DNA from: Micromonospora parathelypteridis
GTDB taxonomy: Bacteria; Actinomycetota; Actinomycetes; Mycobacteriales; Micromonosporaceae
Direction: 5' to 3'
Length of the DNA: 64,000 nucleotides
Assembly: GCF_014201145.1 (NCBI RefSeq)
Contig: NZ_JACHDP010000001.1
Location: 6,758,001 to 6,822,000, forward strand
Below, piece by piece: positions 58,431-64,000 of the stretch (positions are counted from its first letter, which is position 1; every line of letters begins with the position of its first letter). The notes under the pieces were generated by a model. The model had not been told where the DNA came from, made no database searches, and saw only the letters and a list, made by a program, of their open reading frames with translations. The position numbers and the translations under genes were made by a program.

Positions 58431-58504
58431 GATCGACTCCTGATCGGCGACATGGGGGTGTCCCTGGCGCGGGACACCCCCATGTCGGTGATCTGGAGTT
58501 GATC
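58431..58504. repeat. Intergenic inverted repeat, GATCGACTCC family, copy 2
   Basis: Inner perfect 17-bp arms at 58448-58464 and 58471-58487 (beginning CGACATGGGGG) with a 6-nt loop; outer arms GATCGACTCCTGATC (58431-58445) and GATCTGGAGTTGATC (58490-58504) match with two mismatches. Located in the 267-bp gap between two MFS genes on the reverse strand. Homologous to the repeat at 51235-51310. Confidence 0.75.
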
Positions 58505-58536
58505 ACCCGCTGAGCCCGCCGGCGCGGGCGCGTCGG

Positions 58537-59964
58537 TCAGGCCGCGACTGCCGCCTCGGCGACCTGCTCGGCGTCGGGCCGCAGTTGCGGGGTGGCCAGT
58601 GAGATGACCAGGTTGACGATCGCGAACACGGCGGCGATCAACAGCCCTCGGTGGAACCCGTCGACCAGCGCCTGCTGCTGGCTGGCCCCGTGCCCGAGCG
58701 CGTCGGTGACGTGGGTGATGGACAGCGTGGTGACGATGGCCAGCCCCAGCGCCCCGCCCACCTGGTAGACGGCTGTCACCACACCGGAGGCGGCGCCGGC
58801 CTCGTGGTGCTCGACGTCGGAGACCGCGGAGATCTGGGCGGGTACGCCCAGAGTGGTGATGCCCAGGCCGAACAGCAGCAGGCCGGGCAGCAGTTCGGTG
58901 GCGTAGGAGCCGGTGGCGCCGGCGCCACCGAGCAGCAGAAGGCCGATCACGCTGAGCAGCGCGCCGATGATCTGCAGGGTGCGGGTGCCGAGCCGGTGCA
59001 CCAGTTGGGTGGCGAGGGCGGCGCCGGCGATGGCTGTCGCGCCCATCGGCAGGAACTGCAGGCCGGCGGTCAGGGGCGAGGCCCCGCGTACCTGCTGCAG
59101 GTACAGCGCGGTGAGGAAGAACATCGACAGGAACGCGGCGCCGTTGAGCGCCAGGGCCCCACTGGACACGCTCAGCGCCCGGGAGTTGAACAGCCGCAGC
59201 GGCACCAGCGGCGCGGCCGAGCGCGCCTCGACGCCGACGAAGACGACCAGCAGCGCCACACCACCGACGAGGGCGGTGAGCACCTGCGCCGAGCCCCAGC
59301 CCGCCGACTCGGCGCGGACCACGCCGAAGACGACCGCGAGCAGACCGGAGGTGCCGAGGACGGCGCCAAGCGCGTCGAAGGTCCGGGGTCCGGGTGGGGA
59401 GTGCCGCACGGCCGCCACGAAGGTCGGGACGATCGCCACCAGCGCGATCACGATGGGCACGTTGACGAAGAAGACCCACCGCCAGCTCAGCGCGTCGACG
59501 AGCAGGCCACCGGCCACCACGCCCAGCGTGCCACCGAGCCCGGCGAGGGCGCCCCAGATGCCCATCGCGATGTTGCGTTCCCGTCCGTGCGCGAACGTGA
59601 CGGTGAGGATGGCCAGCGCCGCGGGGGAGAGCAACGCACCACCCAGACCCTGCACAGCGCGCGCGGCGATCAGCAGGCCCGGTGAGGTCGCCAGCCCGGC
59701 GAGCATGGACATCGCCCCGAACAGCACCAGCCCGACGATGAAGATCCGGCGGGAGCCGAGCAGGTCGGCGGCGCGCCCACCGAGCAGGAGGAAACCACCA
59801 AAGAGCAGGGTGTACGCGCTGATCACCCATTGCAGGTTGTCAGCGGTGAAGCTCAGGTCGGTCTGGATGTTGGGCAGAGCCACGTTCACGATCGTCACGT
59901 CGAGGATGACGATGAACTGCGCCAACGACAGCACCGCCAGGGTTGCCCAGGGACTACGTCGCAT
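58537..59964 (-). CDS. DHA2-family MFS drug exporter
   Basis: About 475 residues with fourteen hydrophobic segments, the DHA2 number. Motif A GGRAADLLGSRRIFIVG, motif C with GLGGTLGVVAGGLLVDALSWRWVFFVN and the start FIVILDVTIVNVALPNIQTD are diagnostic of QacA/EmrB-type proton-coupled exporters. GAGG lies near ATG 59964. Divergent from a TetR with a palindromic region between, so it is probably drug-inducible. Substrate unknown. Confidence 0.95.
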   Translation of the reverse strand: MRRSPWATLAVLSLAQFIVILDVTIVNVALPNIQTDLSFTADNLQWVISAYTLLFGGFLLLGGRAADLLGSRRIFIVGLVLFGAMSMLAGLATSPGLLIAARAVQGLGGALLSPAALAILTVTFAHGRERNIAMGIWGALAGLGGTLGVVAGGLLVDALSWRWVFFVNVPIVIALVAIVPTFVAAVRHSPPGPRTFDALGAVLGTSGLLAVVFGVVRAESAGWGSAQVLTALVGGVALLVVFVGVEARSAAPLVPLRLFNSRALSVSSGALALNGAAFLSMFFLTALYLQQVRGASPLTAGLQFLPMGATAIAGAALATQLVHRLGTRTLQIIGALLSVIGLLLLGGAGATGSYATELLPGLLLFGLGITTLGVPAQISAVSDVEHHEAGAASGVVTAVYQVGGALGLAIVTTLSITHVTDALGHGASQQQALVDGFHRGLLIAAVFAIVNLVISLATPQLRPDAEQVAEAAVAA

Positions 59965-59994
59965 TGCCTACCTCATCGGGGAAGGGACGACGCC

Positions 59995-60034
59995 GTATAC
60001 GCCGTACATCTACAACGTATACCTACAGGTGTAC
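59995..60034. promoter_or_regulatory. TetR/DHA2 operator region
   Basis: GTATAC occurs at 59995 and 60017, and GTACATCTACA (60004-60014) faces TACAGGTGTAC (60024-60034) as an imperfect inverted repeat (9 of 11 bases match). It covers the gap between the divergent DHA2 exporter and TetR genes. Confidence 0.55.
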
Positions 60035-60059
60035 GTAGTAGACTGGCCACGTGGTCAGT

Positions 60060-60737
60060 ATGAGCAAGGACACCCCGCGCCTCGACCCCGCCGCGATCGT
60101 CACCAGCGCCATGCGCATCGCCGACGCCGAGGGCCTCACCGCGATCACCATCCGCCGGCTGGCCCAGGAACACGGAGTCACTCCGATGGCGCTCTACCGG
60201 CACTTCCGGGACAAGGACGACCTGCTCGACGCACTCGCGGCACGCCTGCTCGCCGACATTCGCCTACCCGCGCCGACGACCGCGCCCTGGGACGAGCAGA
60301 TACGCGCCGTCCTGGCCGCCTGCCTCGCCGTGCTACGCCCGCACCCGGCCGTCGCCGGCCTCGTCCCCGCCCGCATCCTGCTCTCCGAGCCGGGCCTGAC
60401 GCTGGTGGAGCGCACCCTCGCCCTGCTCGACGAAGCGGGCTTCGCGCCGGACCAGGCCACCGAGATCGGCAGCCAGGCCCTCTGTTCCCTGGTGACCCTC
60501 GTCGCCACCGAACCCGGAGCCGCCACCGAGAACACCGACCCCGACACCCGCGACGACGTCATCCGCGCCAAGCGGGCGGCGCTGCGCGCACTGGCCCCGC
60601 AGCGCTACCCGCACATCCTCGCCGCGGCCGACGCCCTCACCCTCTGCGCCGACCGGGACAACTACTACGACCTGGGCATCGAATTCGCCGTCGCCGGCAT
60701 CCGCGGCATCCGCCCGGCGACCCGTACCTCCGGATGA
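60060..60737 (+). CDS. TetR-family transcriptional regulator
   Basis: About 225 residues. Starts at ATG 60060 (an in-frame GTG at 60051 is possible). HTH: IVTSAMRIADAEGLTAITIR, LAQEHGVTPMALYRHFRDKD; the MALYRHFRDKDDLLD signature and the helical C-terminal half with CADRDNYYDLGIEFAVAGIR match the TetR_C_1 tetracycline-repressor-like branch. Divergent from the DHA2 exporter, which it most likely represses until a drug is bound. Confidence 0.92.
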   Translation: MSKDTPRLDPAAIVTSAMRIADAEGLTAITIRRLAQEHGVTPMALYRHFRDKDDLLDALAARLLADIRLPAPTTAPWDEQIRAVLAACLAVLRPHPAVAGLVPARILLSEPGLTLVERTLALLDEAGFAPDQATEIGSQALCSLVTLVATEPGAATENTDPDTRDDVIRAKRAALRALAPQRYPHILAAADALTLCADRDNYYDLGIEFAVAGIRGIRPATRTSG

Positions 60738-60768
60738 CCTGACCCGGCCCCGGTGGCGGGCAACGCCG

Positions 60769-62148
60769 CTACCGCAGGTCCGGGGCGTGCCAGCTGCCGG
60801 CGAGCGCCTCGGCGTCCGCCGGACCCCAGGTGCCCTTGTCGTACGACTGCACCGCGGCCGGCAGATCCAGGATCGGCTCGACGATGCGCCACTCCTGCTC
60901 GATCGTCTCCTCGCGCGCGAAGCGCAGGTGCTGACCATCCATCGCGTCGTCGAGCAGCCGCTCGTACGCCTCCTGCCGGCGGCCGAGAGCCGCGCCGAAG
61001 TCGACGGAGAGGTCCACCGGACGGCTGGTCACCTCGGCGCCCGGGCTCTTCGCCTGGATCGACATCGTGATGCCGTCACCACGCCCGAGCCGGAACCGCA
61101 GCAGGTTCGCGGGCGCCACGGCACCACCCTCGGCGGGGATGAGGGAACGTTGTGGCTGCTTGAACTCGACCACGACCTCGGTCGCCGTCCCCGGCAGGGA
61201 CTTGCCGGTCCGCAGATAGAAGGGCACGCCCGCCCAGCGGGGGGAGTCGACCGTCAACCGGGTGGCGACGAACGTCTCCGTGTTCGAGTCCGGCGTGACG
61301 CCCGGCTCGTCGCGGTAGCCCGCGTACTGCCCCCGGACGGTGGACTGCGGCGACAGTGGCGCGATCTGCCGCAGCACCGCGACCTCTGCGGCGTTGAACG
61401 CGTCGGTGTCGTCGGCGACGGGCGCCTCCATCGCGATGAGCGCGACGACCTGCAGGATGTGGTTCTGCAACACGTCCCGGGTGGCGCCCACCGTGTCGTA
61501 GAAGCCGGCACGGCCCTGCGTGCCGAAACCCTCGGCGAGGGTGACCTGGATGTTGTCGATGTGCTCGTTGTTCCACAGCGGCTCGAACAGCCGGTTGGCG
61601 AACCGGAAGGCGTAGAGGCCCTCGACGGCTTCCTTGCCGAGGTAGTGGTCGATGCGGAACACCCGCTGCGGGTCGAAGGCCGCGCGCAGCGTCCAGTCCA
61701 GCTCCCGGGAGGACTCCAGGTCGCGCCCGAACGGCTTCTCCACGATGACCCGGCCGCGGTCGGCCAGGCCGGCCGACGAGAGGCCCTCGACGACGGCGCC
61801 GAACACCGCCGGCGGGATCGCCAGGTAGAAGACCGGCCGCTCGGCGCCCCGCAGGCGCTCAGCCAACCGCTGGTAGGTGGCCGAGTCCGCGTAGTCGCCG
61901 GAGATCATCGAAAGGTTGTCCGCCAGCCGGTCGAAGGTCTCGTCGTCGACCTCGTCGTTGGCTTCGGTGACCGACTTGCGGGCCGTGGTGACGAGTTGCT
62001 GATCATCCCAGGGGGAGCGGGCCACGCCGATCACCGGGACGTCGAGGCGGCCGCGCCGGGTCAGCTCGTACAGCGCCGGGAACAGCTTCTTCGAGACGAG
62101 GTCCCCCGTGACGCCGAACAGCACTACCGCGTCTGAGCGCATGTCCAT
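60769..62148 (-). CDS. zwf: Glucose-6-phosphate 1-dehydrogenase
   Basis: About 459 residues. NADP-binding GVTGDLVSKKLFPALYEL at the start and the substrate/catalytic RIDHYLGKEAV near residue 170, with EKPFGRDL before it and PFYLRTGKSL later. It oxidises glucose-6-phosphate to 6-phosphogluconolactone, feeding NADPH to redox defence. GGAAG lies four bases before ATG 62148. It is not accompanied here by gnd, opcA or pgl, so it may be a second paralogue in the genome. Confidence 0.96.
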   Translation of the reverse strand: MDMRSDAVVLFGVTGDLVSKKLFPALYELTRRGRLDVPVIGVARSPWDDQQLVTTARKSVTEANDEVDDETFDRLADNLSMISGDYADSATYQRLAERLRGAERPVFYLAIPPAVFGAVVEGLSSAGLADRGRVIVEKPFGRDLESSRELDWTLRAAFDPQRVFRIDHYLGKEAVEGLYAFRFANRLFEPLWNNEHIDNIQVTLAEGFGTQGRAGFYDTVGATRDVLQNHILQVVALIAMEAPVADDTDAFNAAEVAVLRQIAPLSPQSTVRGQYAGYRDEPGVTPDSNTETFVATRLTVDSPRWAGVPFYLRTGKSLPGTATEVVVEFKQPQRSLIPAEGGAVAPANLLRFRLGRGDGITMSIQAKSPGAEVTSRPVDLSVDFGAALGRRQEAYERLLDDAMDGQHLRFAREETIEQEWRIVEPILDLPAAVQSYDKGTWGPADAEALAGSWHAPDLR

Positions 62149-62310
62149 GGCACTTCCATTCGATCATCTGATCCTGATCTTCCGAACGGACAACGGCCCG
62201 GCCCGCTCCGAGAATTCCCCGCGAGCGGCGCGCGTGAGGTCGGCGACAGCGGCGACCCCAACGTTAAGGAAGGTTTACAGTGCGTGTGTGACGCGGGTAA
62301 CGTACGGGCC

Positions 62311-62330
62311 TGATCGACACACGTCGATCA
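62311..62330. promoter_or_regulatory. Palindrome before the hexosaminidase gene
   Basis: TGATCGAC-ACAC-GTCGATCA, perfect 8-bp arms with a 4-bp centre, 21 bp upstream of the start. It does not resemble a DasR site. TGATCGAC also occurs in the intergenic repeats at 51.2 and 52.7 kb. Confidence 0.5.
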
Positions 62331-62351
62331 TGACGAGGCCTGGAGGTGCCC

Positions 62352-63947
62352 ATGCGTCGCCGACACACCGTCACGCGACTACTGGCCATGACCGTGCTCG
62401 GACTGCCACTCATCCTGCCCGCGACCCCAGCCACCGCCGCACCCACCGCACCGGCCCGACAACTGGCCGACGTCATCCCCGCACCGGTCGAGACCCGACC
62501 CGACGCCCGCGGCACCTTCCGGATCAGCCCCCTGACCGTCATCCGCACCACACCCGGCTCGGCCGCCTCCTGGCAGGTGGGCCGCCAACTCGCCGAGACC
62601 CTGCGCCCCGCCACCGGCTACCCCCTGCCCGTCCTCCCCGTCCACTCCACCCCGCTGCCCGAGATCGCCCTGCTCATCGGGGGAGCGGACGGCCGCGTCG
62701 GCCAGGAGGGCTACCAACTCGACGTCACCCGCCGCGGCGTGACCATCCGGGCCAACACCCCCGCCGGCCTGTTCGCCGGCACACAGACACTGCGCCAACT
62801 GCTCCCGGCCACGATCGAATCACCCCAACGGCAACGCACCACCTGGACGGTCCCCGGCGGCCGGATCGTCGACTACCCGCGCTTCGCGTACCGGGGCGCG
62901 ATGCTCGACCTCGCACGGCACTTCCACACCGTCGACGAGATCACCGCCTACGTGGACCTGCTCAGCCAGTACAAAATCAACTACCTGCACCTGCACCTGA
63001 GCGACGACCAGGGCTGGCGCATCCAGATCGACTCCTGGCCCCGCCTCACCACCGTCGGCGGCGGACCAGGCACCGGAGTCGACGGTGTCGGCCCCGGATA
63101 CCTCACCAAGGCCGACTACAAGGCCGTCGTCGCCTACGCCGCCGCCCGACACATCACCGTCGTCCCCGAGATCGACATGCCCGGACACACCAACGCCGCC
63201 CAGTCGACGTACCCCGAACTCAACTGCGACGGCGTCGCACCGGCCCCGCGCACCGACATGGCCGTCGGCTACAGCTCGCTGTGCATCAACGACGACCTCA
63301 CCTACCGGTTCGTCGAGGACGTCATCCGTGAACTCGCCGCCATCACACCCGGCCCGTTCCTGCACATCGGCGGCGACGAAGCCCACGCCACCACCGACGA
63401 GGACTACCGCACCTTCATGCAGCGGGTCCTGCCCCTGGTCGCCAAGTACGGCAAACGCGCATCCGGCTGGAACGAGATCATGCAGGTCGACCCGCCCACC
63501 GACGCCGTCGCCCAGTTCTGGGGAACCGGCACCACCAACACCGACCTCGCCGAAGCCGCCGCCCGCGGCAACAAGGTCATCATGTCGCCGGCGAACAAGG
63601 CGTACCTGGACATGAAGTACGACCGCACCACCCGCCTCGGGCTGAGCTGGGCCGCCTACATCGAAGTCTCCGACGCGTACGGCTGGGACCCCGCCACCCG
63701 CGTCACAGGCGTCGGCGAGAACGCCATCCTCGGCGTCGAAGCCCCGCTGTGGTCCGAAACGCTGCGCTCCCTGGACGACATCGAGTACATGGCCTTCCCA
63801 CGCCTACCCGCCATCGCCGAACTCGGCTGGTCCACCGCCGCCAGCCACGACTGGGAATCGTTCCGGACGCGACTGGGGGAGCAGGCACCCCGCTGGCGCC
63901 TGCAACAGGTCGACTTCTACCCGTCACCCCAGGTGCCGTGGCGCTGA
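62352..63947 (+). CDS. Secreted beta-N-acetylhexosaminidase (GH20)
   Basis: About 531 residues. A twin-Arg-rich N-terminus and hydrophobic core (RLLAMTVLGLPLILP) ending ATAAPTA give a Sec-type signal peptide of ~32 residues. The GH20b domain (~40-155) precedes the catalytic TIM barrel with the Asp342-Glu343 pair in HIGGDEAHA. It removes terminal GlcNAc or GalNAc from chitin- or wall-derived oligosaccharides outside the cell. ATG 62352 chosen with TGGAGG five bases upstream. Ends before a strong hairpin. Confidence 0.95.
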   Translation: MRRRHTVTRLLAMTVLGLPLILPATPATAAPTAPARQLADVIPAPVETRPDARGTFRISPLTVIRTTPGSAASWQVGRQLAETLRPATGYPLPVLPVHSTPLPEIALLIGGADGRVGQEGYQLDVTRRGVTIRANTPAGLFAGTQTLRQLLPATIESPQRQRTTWTVPGGRIVDYPRFAYRGAMLDLARHFHTVDEITAYVDLLSQYKINYLHLHLSDDQGWRIQIDSWPRLTTVGGGPGTGVDGVGPGYLTKADYKAVVAYAAARHITVVPEIDMPGHTNAAQSTYPELNCDGVAPAPRTDMAVGYSSLCINDDLTYRFVEDVIRELAAITPGPFLHIGGDEAHATTDEDYRTFMQRVLPLVAKYGKRASGWNEIMQVDPPTDAVAQFWGTGTTNTDLAEAAARGNKVIMSPANKAYLDMKYDRTTRLGLSWAAYIEVSDAYGWDPATRVTGVGENAILGVEAPLWSETLRSLDDIEYMAFPRLPAIAELGWSTAASHDWESFRTRLGEQAPRWRLQQVDFYPSPQVPWR

Positions 63948-63964
63948 GTCGTACCCCATCTGAC

Positions 63965-63998
63965 GCCTTCGCGGGCACCGACCGGTGCCCGCGAAGGC
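63965..63998 (+). terminator. Hexosaminidase terminator hairpin
   Basis: GCCTTCGCGGGCACC (63965-63979) pairs perfectly with GGTGCCCGCGAAGGC (63984-63998), loop GACC, 17 bases after the stop codon. Confidence 0.7.
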
Positions 63999-64000
63999 TG

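Noticed and set aside
58385..59830. Second long reverse-strand frame overlapping the DHA2 exporter
   Set aside because: Arg/Gly/Pro-rich, no domain, and offset against a clearly conserved transporter frame.

Overview
The window is a stretch of very GC-rich actinobacterial chromosome with strong G/C at third codon positions, many GTG (and at least one TTG) starts, and tightly packed, often overlapping genes on both strands. The gene set (rifampicin monooxygenase, LLM-class F420-type oxidoreductase, DUF664/DinB protein, SigE-family sigma factor, Eis-like acetyltransferase, TIGR00027-type methyltransferase) suggests a Micromonosporaceae-type soil actinomycete such as Micromonospora. That assignment is inference from gene content and base composition. 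No rRNA, tRNA, CRISPR array, transposase or replication origin was seen.

Layout. 1-7.6 kb: end of an HxlR regulator, an FAD monooxygenase with divergent TetR, a SAM methyltransferase, an NmrA-like reductase with divergent TetR, and a NarL-type two-component pair. 7.6-13 kb: a rifampicin monooxygenase (rox), an MFS exporter whose ArsR-like repressor survives only as an N-terminal stump behind an intact palindromic operator, and an S9 peptidase. 13-14.3 kb: a gene-poor, atypical patch with an HNH-like protein. 14.3-24.6 kb: quinone reductase-like MDR, Nudix, carbon-nitrogen hydrolase, LysR/EamA pair, hydrolase-TetR operon, a PadR-DUF1048-DUF1048 operon, TetR-membrane protein operon, MarR, and an SDR/Rrf2 divergent pair. 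24.6-31.4 kb: membrane glycosyltransferase, aldo/keto reductase-DUF664-GNAT run, a cysteine-less isochorismatase-fold protein, and a SigE-type sigma factor with a membrane-anchored partner. 31.4-36.5 kb: MFS/MarR pair, DUF2087 regulator, MarR with a DUF6069-like protein, GNAT, and a lone tyrosine recombinase. 36.5-48.6 kb: RidA, VOC, LLM oxidoreductase, beta-propeller protein, AidB-like acyl-CoA dehydrogenase, LtrA, thymidine kinase, UMF1-type MFS, GDPD, TetR-SDR operon, acyltransferase. 48.6-64 kb: cytochrome bd (cydAB), Eis-like acetyltransferase, divergent MarR pair, coiled-coil protein, bacterioferritin comigratory-type peroxiredoxin, patatin, SDR, OFA-family MFS with a 41-residue partner, DHA2 exporter/TetR, glucose-6-phosphate dehydrogenase, and a secreted GH20 hexosaminidase.

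How it works together. The region is mostly an accessory stress/xenobiotic-response zone: about 16 intact one-component regulators (six TetR, five MarR, and one each of LysR, PadR, Rrf2, HxlR and DUF2087 type), most beside an oxidoreductase, hydrolase or exporter and most with a visible palindromic operator. Three TetR loci carry versions of one operator word (CTAAC-N3-GTTAG). Housekeeping islands (tdk, cydAB, zwf, peroxiredoxin) are interspersed.

The best leads for something undescribed are the PadR-DUF1048 operon with its GTACT-rich promoter, the decapitated ArsR/operator/exporter unit beside rox, a family of intergenic palindromes sharing GATCGACTCC/CGACATGG near 51.2 and 58.4 kb, and the mutually exclusive hairpins at 21.3 kb. 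All functions are read from sequence by eye; no database search was run.
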